Shown in pieces: positions 1 through 8,324 of a stretch of 64,000 nucleotides of DNA. The position numbers were made by a program, and so were the translations under genes. The notes beneath the pieces were generated by a model, which worked only from the letters and a program-made list of their open reading frames with translations, had not been told where the DNA came from and ran no database searches. The stretch covers positions 62,001 to 126,000 of the forward strand of contig CAYQVH010000006.1 of NCBI GenBank assembly GCA_964420975.1, in the 5' to 3' direction. Every line of letters starts with the position of its first letter. Position 1 is the stretch's first letter. Source of the DNA: Accumulibacter sp964420975 (GTDB lineage: Bacteria; Pseudomonadota; Gammaproteobacteria; Burkholderiales; Rhodocyclaceae).

Positions 1-744
1 ATGATTCTGGTGACTGGACCCACCGGATCGGGCAAGACGGTGTCGCTTTACACCTGCCTCAACCTTCTGAATCGGCCCGGAATCAACATTTCGACCGCCG
101 AGGATCCCGCCGAAATTCCGCTGCCCGGAATCAACCAGGTCAACGTCGATGACCGCGCGGGACTGACCTTCCCGGTGGTTCTCAAGGCTTTCCTGCGTCA
201 GGACCCGGACATCATCATGGTCGGCGAGATTCGCGATCTCGAGACCGCCGAGATCGCGATCAAGGCAGCGCAGACCGGCCACTTGGTGCTGTCTACGCTG
301 CACACCAATGATGCACCCGCAACGCTGACGCGACTCATGAACATGGGGATCCCGACCTTCAACCTGGCGTCGAGCATTCTCCTGATTACCGCACAGCGTC
401 TTGTCCGCCGTTTATGCACCTGCAAGAAACCCCTCGAGACGCCGATCGAGACGCTGCTCAACGCCGGTTTCGAGGAGCCCGATCTCGACGGCAGTTGGGT
501 GCTTTACGGCCCTGGCGGTTGCGAGCGTTGTAAGGGAACGGGCTACAAGGGGCGTGTCGGTCTCTACGAAGTGATGCCGGTGACCGAGTCGATCCAGCGC
601 ATCATCATGGCGAACGGCGGCGAACTCGACATTGCGAGCCAGGCTCGCAAGGAGGGCGTCAATGATTTGCGCCGTTCGGGACTGCTGAAAGTCAAGCAGG
701 GACTAACCTCTCTTGACGAAGTGCTAGGCAGCACTAACGCGTGA
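1..744 (+). CDS. pilB: Type IV pilus assembly ATPase PilB, C-terminal part
   Basis: Cytoplasmic AAA+ motor of the GspE/PilB family that powers pilin polymerisation. The visible 247 residues begin just before the Walker A motif GPTGSGKT (residues 6-13). They continue with the Asp/Glu boxes, the Walker B region around DIIMVGEIRD, the His box (GHLVLSTLHTND) and the CxxC zinc knuckle near residues 174-177 (CERCKGTGYKG). The N-terminal MshEN-type region lies upstream of the window, so the ATG at position 1 is internal and the gene is 5'-truncated by the window edge. pilC follows after 13 bp and then pilD, which is the standard pilBCD order and separates it from a type II secretion ATPase. High confidence. 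Confidence 0.95.
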   Translation: MILVTGPTGSGKTVSLYTCLNLLNRPGINISTAEDPAEIPLPGINQVNVDDRAGLTFPVVLKAFLRQDPDIIMVGEIRDLETAEIAIKAAQTGHLVLSTLHTNDAPATLTRLMNMGIPTFNLASSILLITAQRLVRRLCTCKKPLETPIETLLNAGFEEPDLDGSWVLYGPGGCERCKGTGYKGRVGLYEVMPVTESIQRIIMANGGELDIASQARKEGVNDLRRSGLLKVKQGLTSLDEVLGSTNA

Positions 745-757
745 ACAAGAGGACACC

Positions 758-1996
758 ATGGCGACCGCAGTAAAACCGTTCAAGAAAGCCACGCCCGAGG
801 TCAAGGAATACGTTTTTCTTTGGGAGGGAAAAAACAAGGCCGGCAAGGTGATCCGCGGCGAGCAGCGAGCGACGAGTATCACCGTCGTCCAGGCGACACT
901 GCGCCGACAAGGCGTACTGGTGAGCAAGATTACGAAACAGCGCTTTCGTGGCGGGCGTCGAATCACCGAGAAGGACATCACGCTGTTTACCCGACAGTTG
1001 GCGACGATGATGAAGGCCGGAGTCCCGCTGCTACAAACCTTTGAAATCGTCGGTCGCGGGCACGACAATCCATCCGTCGGCAAGTTGCTACTCGATATCA
1101 AGGCGGACGTCGAAACCGGGAGCTCTCTGTCGCAGGCTTTCCGCAAGTACCCCGTGCACTTCGACCTGCTGTACTCCAACCTCGTTGCCGCCGGCGAACA
1201 GGCGGGGATTCTCGAAAGCCTGCTCGATCGCTTGGCGACCTATAAGGAAAAGATGCTGGCGATCAAGGGCAAGATCAAGTCGGCCCTGTTCTACCCGGTG
1301 GCGGTCATTGTCGTCGCTTTCATCATTACCGCCATCATCATGATCTTCGTCATCCCGGCGTTCAAGGAGGTGTTCAGGAGTTTCGGTGCCGACCTGCCGG
1401 CCCCGACGCTGGTCGTGATTGCCATGTCCGACTTCGTCGTCGCCTATTGGTGGGCGCTTTTCGGTGGAATCGGCGCTTCGGTCTACGCGTTCTTCTACAC
1501 CTGGAAGCGTTCGGAGAAGATGCAGATCATCCTCGACCGCCTCTTTCTGCGCCTGCCGCTGTTTGGCGACATCATTCGCAAGGCGGTGATCGCCCGCTGG
1601 ACGCGAACGCTGGCGACCATGTTCGCAGCCGGCGTTCCTCTGGTCGAGTCGCTAGAGTCGGTTGGCGGTGCGGCCGGCAACTACATCTACAAGATGGGCA
1701 CGCGACAGATCGAGAGCGAGGTGAGTACCGGTACCAGCTTGACCATCGCGATGCAGAATGTCGACCTGTTTCCGAATATGGTGACCCAGATGGTCGCCAT
1801 TGGCGAAGAGTCCGGCGCTCTCGATTCGATGCTGGGCAAGGTCGCCGACTTCTTCGAAGCGGAAGTCGATGATGCGATTGAGGCGCTATCGAGCCTGATG
1901 GAGCCCATGATCATGGTCGTGCTCGGCGTTCTGATCGGCGGCATGGTGATTGCGATGTATCTACCGATTTTCAAGATCGGCGCCGTGGTTGGCTGA
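758..1996 (+). CDS. pilC: Type IV pilus inner-membrane platform protein PilC
   Basis: Polytopic inner-membrane platform protein of the type IV pilus; it couples the PilB ATPase to pilin insertion. At 412 residues it has the usual length for the GspF/PilC family. Two homologous cytoplasmic T2SSF domains are visible: one starting FTRQLATMMKAGVPL (about residues 80-200) and the repeat starting ARWTRTLATMFAAGVPL (about residues 280-400). Hydrophobic segments follow each repeat and one closes the protein. It lies between pilB and pilD; its stop codon overlaps the pilD ATG by one base, so the genes are probably translationally coupled. Confidence 0.96.
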   Translation: MATAVKPFKKATPEVKEYVFLWEGKNKAGKVIRGEQRATSITVVQATLRRQGVLVSKITKQRFRGGRRITEKDITLFTRQLATMMKAGVPLLQTFEIVGRGHDNPSVGKLLLDIKADVETGSSLSQAFRKYPVHFDLLYSNLVAAGEQAGILESLLDRLATYKEKMLAIKGKIKSALFYPVAVIVVAFIITAIIMIFVIPAFKEVFRSFGADLPAPTLVVIAMSDFVVAYWWALFGGIGASVYAFFYTWKRSEKMQIILDRLFLRLPLFGDIIRKAVIARWTRTLATMFAAGVPLVESLESVGGAAGNYIYKMGTRQIESEVSTGTSLTIAMQNVDLFPNMVTQMVAIGEESGALDSMLGKVADFFEAEVDDAIEALSSLMEPMIMVVLGVLIGGMVIAMYLPIFKIGAVVG

Positions 1997-2856
1997 TGCC
2001 GGATGCGCTGCTAGCGATCGCCGACCCGCCCATTTTCGCTCTCGCCTGCGGGCTGATCGGGCTGGCGGTAGGCAGTTTTCTTAACGTCGTCGTCCATCGC
2101 CTGCCGAAGATGATGGATCGCGACTGGCGTCTCCACTGCGCTGAACTGCGGGGTGAATCCCTGCCAGAAGTGGAAGCGATTTCGCTCGCCAAACCTCGCT
2201 CGCGCTGTCCGTCGTGCGGCCACCGGATTTCAGCTAGCGAAAACATCCCGATCGTCAGCTGGCTTGTTCTGCGCGGGCGCTGCTCGGCCTGCCGGCAACC
2301 GATCTCGGCACGCTATCCGCTGGTCGAGGCAAGCAGCGGCGTCTTGTCGGCCGTTGTCGCCTGGCACTTTTCTTTCGGTTGGGCAGCGGCGGGTGCTCTC
2401 ATCCTCGTCTGGTGCCTGATCGCGCTGGCGCTGATCGACCTCGATACCCTCTTGCTCCCCGACTCGATTACCCTGCCGCTGCTTTGGATCGGGCTTCTGT
2501 TCAATTTGTTTGGAACCTTCACCGACCTGCAGTCAGCGGTCGTCGGCGCCGCCAGCGGCTACCTTTCGCTATGGATCGTCTACTGGGCGTTCAAATTGCT
2601 GACCGGCAAGGAAGGCATGGGTCACGGCGATTTCAAGCTGCTCGCAGCCTTGGGCGCCTGGATGGGTTGGCAGATTCTGCCGTTGACCATCCTGCTCTCC
2701 TCCATACTCGGCGCTGCAGTCGGCATCGCATTGATTTTCCTTGCCAAAATCGGTCGTGGAGTGCCGATTCCCTTTGGTCCGTATCTCGCGGCCGCGGGCG
2801 GACTGGCGTTGTTCTGGGGCCGACCTCTCACTCATTCCTATCTCGGACTGCTCTGA
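1996..2856 (+). CDS. pilD: Prepilin peptidase / N-methyltransferase PilD
   Basis: Bifunctional membrane aspartic protease that cleaves the type III signal of prepilins and N-methylates the new N-terminus. The N-terminal cytoplasmic domain carries the zinc tetracysteine pair (CPSC near residue 72 and CSAC near residue 95). The two catalytic aspartates sit in ALIDLDTLLLPD and in GMGHGDFK, the latter being the GxGxGDxK motif with His in place of the more common Tyr. Several transmembrane helices follow. Length 286 is typical. The ATG overlaps the pilC stop. Confidence 0.96.
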   Translation: MPDALLAIADPPIFALACGLIGLAVGSFLNVVVHRLPKMMDRDWRLHCAELRGESLPEVEAISLAKPRSRCPSCGHRISASENIPIVSWLVLRGRCSACRQPISARYPLVEASSGVLSAVVAWHFSFGWAAAGALILVWCLIALALIDLDTLLLPDSITLPLLWIGLLFNLFGTFTDLQSAVVGAASGYLSLWIVYWAFKLLTGKEGMGHGDFKLLAALGAWMGWQILPLTILLSSILGAAVGIALIFLAKIGRGVPIPFGPYLAAAGGLALFWGRPLTHSYLGLL

Positions 2857-2916
2857 AGCCTCAGCGGCCCTTCGAGCAGACAGCAACCGCTGACGTCATG
2901 GCGACTTGGCATGGCG

Positions 2917-2922
2917 TATAAT
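2917..2922 (+). promoter_or_regulatory. Candidate -10 box for the fmdB-aspS operon
   Basis: A perfect TATAAT lies 36 bases upstream of the fmdB start in the gap after pilD. No good -35 hexamer is seen at 16-18 bp, so promoter strength is unclear. Transcription would start near 2929. Confidence 0.45.
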
Positions 2923-2957
2923 TTCGTGTTTTTCAGCCTCGTCGTCGGGGTTTGTTG

Positions 2958-3254
2958 ATGCCGATTTACGCCTACCGTTGTTCCTCCTGCGGATTCGAGA
3001 ACGATCACCTGCAAAAACTGAACGATCCCGTTCTCACCAGCTGCCCCAGCTGCGGCAAGGAGAGTTACGAAAAGCAGGTCAGTGCCGCCGGTTTCCAGTT
3101 GAAAGGCAGCGGTTGGTATGTCACCGATTTTCGGGATAGCGGTAGCAAACCGTCAGGGACGAAGGCAGTGCCTGGCCAGGAACCGCCAGCGAAGAGCGAA
3201 CCGTCCCCGGCGCCATCCACCGCGACGGGAGATTCCGCATGCGCCGGCAGCTGA
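2958..3254 (+). CDS. FmdB-type zinc-ribbon regulatory protein
   Basis: Small protein of 98 residues with an N-terminal zinc ribbon of the FmdB/CxxC_CXXC_SSSS family: MPIYAYRCSSCG then CPSCGKE, two CxxC knuckles about 25 residues apart. The C-terminal half is low-complexity, rich in Pro, Ser and Lys. The ATG at 2958 is preferred over in-frame TTG codons at 2952/2955 because family members start MPIYAYRC. In betaproteobacteria this gene commonly precedes a DUF502 membrane protein and aspS, as here. Its molecular function is not established; the name comes from a putative regulator of formamidase. Its end overlaps the next gene by 16 bp. Confidence 0.88.
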   Translation: MPIYAYRCSSCGFENDHLQKLNDPVLTSCPSCGKESYEKQVSAAGFQLKGSGWYVTDFRDSGSKPSGTKAVPGQEPPAKSEPSPAPSTATGDSACAGS

Positions 3255-3880
3255 TCAAGCGTTACTTCATTACCGGCTTGCTGATCTGGGTGCCTCTGGC
3301 GATCACTGCATGGGTACTGGCGCTGATCGTCGGCACCATGGACCAGTCGCTACACCTCTTGCCGGCCGCCGTTCATCCCCGCAACGCACTTGGCTTTGAC
3401 GTCCCCGGCGTCGGCGCCGTCCTGACGTTGCTGATCATTTTCCTCACCGGTGTGCTCGCCGCCAACTTCATCGGACAGCACTTGGTCGTCTGGTGGGAAC
3501 GCCTGCTGGCACGAATCCCGGTGGTCAACTCGATCTACCACAGCGTCAAGCAGGTCTCGGACACGCTCTTTTCGTCATCGGGCAATGCCTTTCGCAAAGC
3601 TTTGCTGATCGAATATCCACGCCGCGGCGCGTGGACGATCGCCTTCTTGACCGGCAGGCCCGGAGGGGAAGCGGCGCAGCATCTGGGCGACGATCACGTC
3701 AGCGTTTACGTACCGACAACCCCCAACCCGACTTCGGGCTTTTTCCTCATCTTGCCGCGGGCAGAGATTATCGAGCTCGAAATGAGTGTCGACACGGCCT
3801 TGAAGTATGTGATCTCGATGGGTGTGGTCGCGCCGCCGGTTAGCCGATCGGCGGCGGTCATTACTCCCCGTACCTCCTGA
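3239..3880 (+). CDS. DUF502 family inner-membrane protein
   Basis: 213-residue protein of the DUF502 family. An N-terminal hydrophobic helix (about residues 10-32) and a second one (about 58-80) anchor it. The conserved stretches RIPVVNSIYHSVKQV and PTTPNPTSGFFL are diagnostic for the family. The C-terminal part is soluble. Biochemical function is unknown. It overlaps fmdB and precedes aspS by 20 bp, so it is co-transcribed with both. Confidence 0.9.
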   Translation: MRRQLIKRYFITGLLIWVPLAITAWVLALIVGTMDQSLHLLPAAVHPRNALGFDVPGVGAVLTLLIIFLTGVLAANFIGQHLVVWWERLLARIPVVNSIYHSVKQVSDTLFSSSGNAFRKALLIEYPRRGAWTIAFLTGRPGGEAAQHLGDDHVSVYVPTTPNPTSGFFLILPRAEIIELEMSVDTALKYVISMGVVAPPVSRSAAVITPRTS

Positions 3881-3900
3881 TACAAGGACCGCGAAGAATC

Positions 3901-5703
3901 ATGCGTACTCACTATTGCGGACAAGTCACCTCGGCGATCATTGGTGAGGAAGTGGAACTTTGCGGCTGGGCACATCGGCGGCGAGACCACGGCGGGGTCA
4001 TTTTCATCGACCTGCGCGATCGCGAGGGTTTGGCGCAGGTCGTTTGCGACCCGGATTGGCCGCTGATGTTTAAGACGGCCGAGTCGGTGCGTAGCGAGTA
4101 TTGCCTGCGTGTCACGGGACGCGTCCGTGCACGTCCGGCGGGGACGGTCAATCCAAACATCGCGAGCGGGGAAGTGGAGATTCTTTGTCGGGAAATCGAG
4201 ATTCTCAACTCGTCCTTGACACCACCTTTTCAGCTCGACGACGACGATCTGTCGGAAAACACCCGATTACTGCATCGCGTGATCGACCTTCGCCGGCCCC
4301 AGATGCAAAGAAATCTGCAGCTCCGCTACCGTACGACGCGCGCCTTCCGGCGATTTCTCGACGAAGCGGGGTTTATCGACGTCGAAACACCGATGCTAAC
4401 GCGGAGTACGCCGGAGGGAGCGCGCGACTATCTGGTCCCGTCACGCGTACATCCTGGCCACTTCTTCGCTCTTCCGCAGTCGCCACAGCTCTTCAAGCAA
4501 TTACTGATGGTGGCGGGCTACGACCGCTACTACCAGATTACGAAGTGTTTTCGCGACGAGGACTTGCGCGCTGACCGCCAGCCAGAGTTCACCCAGGTGG
4601 ACATCGAGACGTCGTTCATGAGTGAAAACGAGATCATCGTCCTCATGGAAGCACTGATCCGAACGGTATTCCGGGAGGCAGCCGATTGCGAGCTACCCAA
4701 CCCTTTCCCGCGCCTGTCGTATCGCGACGCCATGGACCGCTACGGCTCGGACAAACCGGACCTGCGCGTGACGCTGGAACTCGTCGACGTGACCGACGTC
4801 TTGAAGGATGTTTCATTCAAGGTCTTCGCCAACGTCGCCAATAGTCCGGGCGGACGCGTGGCGGCGTTGCGCATCCCCGGGGGAGCGAGTCTCACCCGGG
4901 GCGAGATCGACGCTTATACGCAATTCGTTGGAATTTATGGTGCCAAGGGCCTAGCCTACATCAAGATCAATGACCTCGAACAGCTGAACGAGACCGGTCT
5001 GCAATCACCGATCGTCAAGAATCTGCATCACAAAGCCTTGCGCGCCATCGTCGATCGCGCCGCGGCACAAACGGGTGATCTGATCTTCTTCGGTGCAGAC
5101 CGGCGCAAGGTCGTCGATGACGCGCTCGGCGCGTTACGTGTCAAGATTGGTCACGACAAGGGTTTCGTCAACGGTCGGGCGTGGGAACCGGTATGGATCG
5201 TCGATTTTCCGATGTTCGAGTTCGACGAGACGGAGCAGCGCTGGACCGCGTGCCATCATCCGTTCACCAGCCCGAAGGACGAGCATCTCGCACTGCTTGA
5301 CGACCATCCGCAGCAGTGCCTGGCGAAGGCCTACGACTTGGCCGTCAACGGTTGTGAGCTCGGAGGCGGTTCGGTCCGTATTCACCAGGCGGCAGTACAG
5401 CAAAAGGTGTTTACGATTCTCGGCATCAGCGAATACGAAGCTCGACTCAAGTTCGGCTTCCTGCTCGACGCGCTCAAGTACGGCGCCCCACCGCACGGCG
5501 GGCTGGCATTTGGACTGGATCGAATCGTCAGCATGCTGGCAGGAACCGACTCGATACGCGACGTCATCGCTTTCCCCAAGACCCAACGTGCACAGTGCCT
5601 GCTGACGGATGCGCCGAACCAGGTAGACGAAAAACAGTTGCGCGAGCTGCACATTCGACTACGCCACCGGGTCGACACGCAAGTCGAAGTCAGTCGCGAG
5701 TAA
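3901..5703 (+). CDS. aspS: Aspartyl-tRNA synthetase
   Basis: Class IIb aminoacyl-tRNA synthetase that charges tRNA-Asp in the cytoplasm. At 600 residues it is a bacterial-type enzyme. The N-terminal OB fold that binds the anticodon covers about residues 1-110 (CGWAHRRRDHGGVIFIDLRD). The catalytic core has motif 1 near residue 150, motif 2 (FRDEDLRADRQPEFTQVD) and motif 3 near the C-terminus (GLAFGLDRIVSMLAG), with the bacterial GAD insertion between about 290 and 410. Whether it is discriminating or also charges tRNA-Asn cannot be read from sequence alone; the gatCAB status lies outside the window. Confidence 0.98.
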   Translation: MRTHYCGQVTSAIIGEEVELCGWAHRRRDHGGVIFIDLRDREGLAQVVCDPDWPLMFKTAESVRSEYCLRVTGRVRARPAGTVNPNIASGEVEILCREIEILNSSLTPPFQLDDDDLSENTRLLHRVIDLRRPQMQRNLQLRYRTTRAFRRFLDEAGFIDVETPMLTRSTPEGARDYLVPSRVHPGHFFALPQSPQLFKQLLMVAGYDRYYQITKCFRDEDLRADRQPEFTQVDIETSFMSENEIIVLMEALIRTVFREAADCELPNPFPRLSYRDAMDRYGSDKPDLRVTLELVDVTDVLKDVSFKVFANVANSPGGRVAALRIPGGASLTRGEIDAYTQFVGIYGAKGLAYIKINDLEQLNETGLQSPIVKNLHHKALRAIVDRAAAQTGDLIFFGADRRKVVDDALGALRVKIGHDKGFVNGRAWEPVWIVDFPMFEFDETEQRWTACHHPFTSPKDEHLALLDDHPQQCLAKAYDLAVNGCELGGGSVRIHQAAVQQKVFTILGISEYEARLKFGFLLDALKYGAPPHGGLAFGLDRIVSMLAGTDSIRDVIAFPKTQRAQCLLTDAPNQVDEKQLRELHIRLRHRVDTQVEVSRE

Positions 5704-5709
5704 GCGCAC

Positions 5710-6117
5710 GTGCGCAGGTTTCTGGTCGTTCTTGGCTGGTGGTTGCTCCCGGCGCTCCTTGGGGGCCCGCTCTCAAGCGGCACTTCTCACGCACGTGAGG
5801 AGGGGTACAGCGCCAGCATCGCCTTCGGCGACCTGCCATTCGAAGCGCAGAGAACCTTGCGCCTGATTCAATTGGGCGGCCCCTTCCCCTATCCGCGCAA
5901 GGATGGCAGCGTCTTCAACAACTTTGAACGGCGGCTACCGGTCCGGCCACGCGGCTATTATCTCGAGTACACCGTTTCTTCGCCGGAGAGCCGCGATCGC
6001 GGCCCGCGGCGAATCGTCGCCGGCCGCGGTGACACACGCGACGTCAAAACCTCGAACGAGTATTACTATACAGACGACCACTATCGTCACTTTTCCCGGA
6101 TACGCGAAATCCCATGA
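5710..6117 (+). CDS. Secreted barnase/RNase Sa-type guanyl-specific ribonuclease
   Basis: 135-residue microbial ribonuclease of the N1/T1/barnase superfamily. Residues 1-28 form a signal peptide (MRRFLVVLGWWLLPALLGG, small residues up to SHA), so the mature enzyme is exported. The catalytic signature is visible: Glu86 in YYLEYTV, the Arg pair at 100-101 in RRIVAGRG and His124 in YYTDDHYRHFSRI. Translation starts with GTG only 6 bp after aspS. Its stop overlaps the ATG of the adjoining barstar gene (ATGA), so enzyme and inhibitor are made together. RNA cleavage at guanine is the family activity; the biological role (nutrient scavenging or competition) is inference. Confidence 0.85.
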   Translation: MRRFLVVLGWWLLPALLGGPLSSGTSHAREEGYSASIAFGDLPFEAQRTLRLIQLGGPFPYPRKDGSVFNNFERRLPVRPRGYYLEYTVSSPESRDRGPRRIVAGRGDTRDVKTSNEYYYTDDHYRHFSRIREIP

Positions 6118-6554
6118 GTCTGCCGCTGCAATCCCAGCTCGAGGACGCTCGCCTTGCCGGAATTTACGGCCTACCTACCAACGCGGCCGGGCTGGTCAGA
6201 ATGGCGGCAGAGGCTGCCGGCTTTGCCTGTTTTGAAGTGGACTTCTCGAGTGTTCGCAGCTTGCCGTCGGCGCTCGGCGCCCTCGCTCGCGGACTGGAAC
6301 TCCCGGACTGGTATGGGCAAAACCTCGACGCGCTCTATGACTGTCTCACCGACTTCTCTTGGGCTGCGGCAGCCGGTTATGTCGTGATCGTCGCACATGC
6401 CGAGGCGCTGCAACGAGTCGAGCGGGGCGCCGTGGTGGCACTATGGGAGGTGTTCGGCGCGGCCTGCGACGATTGGCGCCTGCAGGACTTTCCCTTTTGG
6501 GTTTTTTTTGATCCCGGGCTGGAAGGCTTGAGCACTCTGGAAATTCCCGGGTGA
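6114..6554 (+). CDS. Barstar-family ribonuclease inhibitor
   Basis: 146-residue barstar homolog, the cytoplasmic inhibitor of barnase-type RNases. The family core is seen in residues 35-100: a short beta strand (FACFEVDF), then the barnase-binding helix region WYGQNLDALYDCLTDF with the conserved Trp-Tyr-Gly-x-Asn-x-Asp-Ala-Leu pattern. The N-terminus is extended by about 35 residues relative to classical 90-residue barstars, as in many proteobacterial members. It overlaps the RNase gene by 4 bp and nudB by 4 bp, so the four genes from aspS form one operon. Confidence 0.9.
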   Translation: MSLPLQSQLEDARLAGIYGLPTNAAGLVRMAAEAAGFACFEVDFSSVRSLPSALGALARGLELPDWYGQNLDALYDCLTDFSWAAAAGYVVIVAHAEALQRVERGAVVALWEVFGAACDDWRLQDFPFWVFFDPGLEGLSTLEIPG

Positions 6555-7006
6555 CTGCGTTCAAACGACCGGTATCGGTACTGGTCGTCATCCATACCGC
6601 CGAACTCGACGTCCTGCTGCTTGAACGCGCCGCACACGCCGGGTACTGGCAGTCGGTGACCGGCAGTCAGGAGGTTGGCGAAACCTTGCTGCAGACCGCG
6701 CTTCGGGAGGTCGCTGAAGAGACCGGAATCAACGCCGGTCCCGAGGAGTTGCGTGACTGGCAGATTCACTACCGCTACGAAATTTTCGCGGAATGGCGCC
6801 ACCGCTATGCACCGGGGGTTACGCACAACACCGAACACGTACTCTCGCTGCAGTTGCCGGCTCCAGTCGCGGTCATCATCGCCCGTGATGAACACCGCGA
6901 CTACTGCTGGTTACCGTGGCGGGATGCGGCGGCGAAGTGCTTTTCGTGGAGCAATCGAGAGGCGATTCTCAGGTTGCCGGAGCAGACCGGACAGCGTCGA
7001 TGCTGA
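6551..7006 (+). CDS. nudB: Dihydroneopterin triphosphate pyrophosphohydrolase NudB
   Basis: Nudix hydrolase that removes pyrophosphate from dihydroneopterin triphosphate in folate synthesis. The Nudix box is seen at about residues 37-59: GSQEVGE, then REVAEETGI. The N-terminal KRPVSVLVVIHT and the later HNTEHVLSLQLP match NudB rather than other Nudix groups. Length 151 is normal. Translation begins at GTG in a GTGA overlap with barstar. aspS-nudB linkage is common in betaproteobacteria; here an RNase/barstar pair sits between them. Confidence 0.88.
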   Translation: MTAFKRPVSVLVVIHTAELDVLLLERAAHAGYWQSVTGSQEVGETLLQTALREVAEETGINAGPEELRDWQIHYRYEIFAEWRHRYAPGVTHNTEHVLSLQLPAPVAVIIARDEHRDYCWLPWRDAAAKCFSWSNREAILRLPEQTGQRRC

Positions 7007-7178
7007 GTCGCTGCGCCAAACACGCGGGGCAATAGCAGCGTGGGTTGGCTTCCAGCCCCTTACTTGCCAGCGGCGGTTGCTGCATACACCAGCACGCGCC
7101 AGTTTGCGCCTCGCACACGAAGCTGCTCGCGCAGTCGGGGCACTCGCTCACGACGGAAGGTGGGAACTTGTCCAACAT
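6969..7178 (-). CDS. Small cysteine-rich CWC-type protein
   Basis: 69-residue protein with eight cysteines in the pattern of the cysteine-rich CWC family: CPDC, a later CxCW block (ACWCMQQPP) and CYCPAC near the C-terminus. The spacing suggests a small zinc-binding fold. The ATG at 7178 is chosen because the family starts shortly before the first CPxC. Its 3' end overlaps the convergent nudB gene by 38 bp. No function is known for the family. Small size and overlap lower confidence slightly, but the Cys pattern is unlikely by chance. Confidence 0.75.
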   Translation of the reverse strand: MLDKFPPSVVSECPDCASSFVCEAQTGACWCMQQPPLASKGLEANPRCYCPACLAQRLSIDAVRSAPAT

Positions 7179-7298
7179 GATTCGGGTAGCCTGTTTATCT
7201 TGGCCTTCGCCAACGCCTATTTCCAGCAGACGCCGGCAGGGTGAACGGCGGTCCTTCAGCATACGCCGGGAAAATGTCTTAGGGAACCTTCCGAGCGA

Positions 7299-7325
7299 TT
7301 AGCACTCTACTCGCACGAGTGCTAA
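7299..7325 (+). promoter_or_regulatory. CIRCE element (HrcA operator) upstream of rpoH
   Basis: A perfect inverted repeat TTAGCACTC (7299-7307), 9-bp spacer, GAGTGCTAA (7317-7325). This is the full consensus CIRCE operator bound by the heat-shock repressor HrcA. It ends 37 bp before the rpoH ATG. HrcA control of rpoH has been described in betaproteobacteria by comparative genomics; hrcA itself is not in the window. Confidence 0.95.
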
Positions 7326-7362
7326 ACTTCTACTTCATGAGTACGAAAAGGAGTCGTTCGAG

Positions 7363-8235
7363 ATGACGCAAGCTTTGGTGTTGTCCCCGTCCCTGTCGCC
7401 GGTCGGTAGCATTGATGCGTATATTCAGGTCGCTCGGCAGTTTCCGCTGCTAACACAGGAAGAGGAGTTTCGACTGGCGACTCGGCTTCGTGAGGACGGC
7501 GACCTGGAAGCCGCGAGGCAACTGGTACTGTCACACTTGCGCTTGGTGATTGCCATTTCGCGTGCTTACCTCGGCTATGGCCTACCACACGCCGACCTCA
7601 TTCAGGAAGGCAACATTGGCCTGATGAAGGCCGTCAAACGCTTCGATCCGGCGCATGGCGTACGTTTGGTGTCTTTCGCCATCCAATGGATCAAGGCCGA
7701 GATTCATGAGTACGTGTTGCGCAACTGGCGCATGGTCAAGGTAGCGACGACCAAAGCGCAACGCAAGCTGTTTTTCAATCTTCGCAGCCTTAAAGCCAGC
7801 AGCGAGGCTTTGCGTCCGGCACAAGTAACCGCTATCGCCCACCGCCTCAGCGTCAAACCTGACGACGTGATGGAGATGGACCAGCGGCTATCCGGACACG
7901 ATCTCGCACTCGAGCAGGATGACGAAGACGACGCGTTTGCGCCAATTGCTTACTTGTCCGACAAGACGAGCGAGCCGGAGCAGATCCTGGCGGCGAGGGC
8001 GCGCGACCAGCTTCACGGCGATGGCCTGCAAAACGCGCTTGGCAGCCTTGACCCGCGCAGCCGTCGAATCGTCGAAGCACGTTGGCTGACCGAGAGCTCG
8101 CCGTCAACCCTGCACGAACTCGCCGCCGAATTTGGCGTTTCCGCAGAAAGAATCCGTCAGATTGAAGCAAAGGCCCTGCAGAAAATGCGTGCGTCTCTGC
8201 TTCCTCTGGTCACTGCAGGCGACGCCCACGCATAG
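7363..8235 (+). CDS. rpoH: RNA polymerase heat-shock sigma factor RpoH (sigma-32)
   Basis: 290-residue alternative sigma factor directing RNA polymerase to heat-shock promoters. Region 1.2/2.1 starts IDAYIQVARQFPLLT (residues 16-30). Region 2.2-2.4 reads DLIQEGNIGLMKAVKRFDP then FAIQWIKAEIHEYVLRNWRMVK. The RpoH-specific box is visible as TTKAQRKLFFNLR (about residues 128-140). Region 4 contains the helix-turn-helix at about residues 245-275 (LHELAAEFGVSAERIRQIE). A strong AAAGGAG ribosome site precedes the ATG. A perfect CIRCE operator lies just upstream, placing rpoH itself under HrcA. Confidence 0.97.
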   Translation: MTQALVLSPSLSPVGSIDAYIQVARQFPLLTQEEEFRLATRLREDGDLEAARQLVLSHLRLVIAISRAYLGYGLPHADLIQEGNIGLMKAVKRFDPAHGVRLVSFAIQWIKAEIHEYVLRNWRMVKVATTKAQRKLFFNLRSLKASSEALRPAQVTAIAHRLSVKPDDVMEMDQRLSGHDLALEQDDEDDAFAPIAYLSDKTSEPEQILAARARDQLHGDGLQNALGSLDPRSRRIVEARWLTESSPSTLHELAAEFGVSAERIRQIEAKALQKMRASLLPLVTAGDAHA

Positions 8236-8263
8236 GCCGGGCGCGTCTACGGTTTACCCGGCC
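8235..8263. terminator. Hairpin between convergent rpoH and Sco-like gene
   Basis: GGCCGGG (8235-8241) pairs with CCCGGCC (8257-8263) around a 15-base loop, directly at the end of rpoH. There is no U-run, so it may be a Rho-independent-like or merely stabilising 3' structure. Confidence 0.4.
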
Positions 8264-8324
8264 AGCTAGATGTCCCGCTTCTCCTGCCTCCGTCCCGTCG
8301 AACGGAAAATAGCTTGCTTTCCCT

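Noticed and set aside
1..744. A complete PilB-like protein starting at base 1
   Set aside because: The ATG lies five codons before Walker A; full PilB has several hundred more N-terminal residues, so the window edge cuts the gene.
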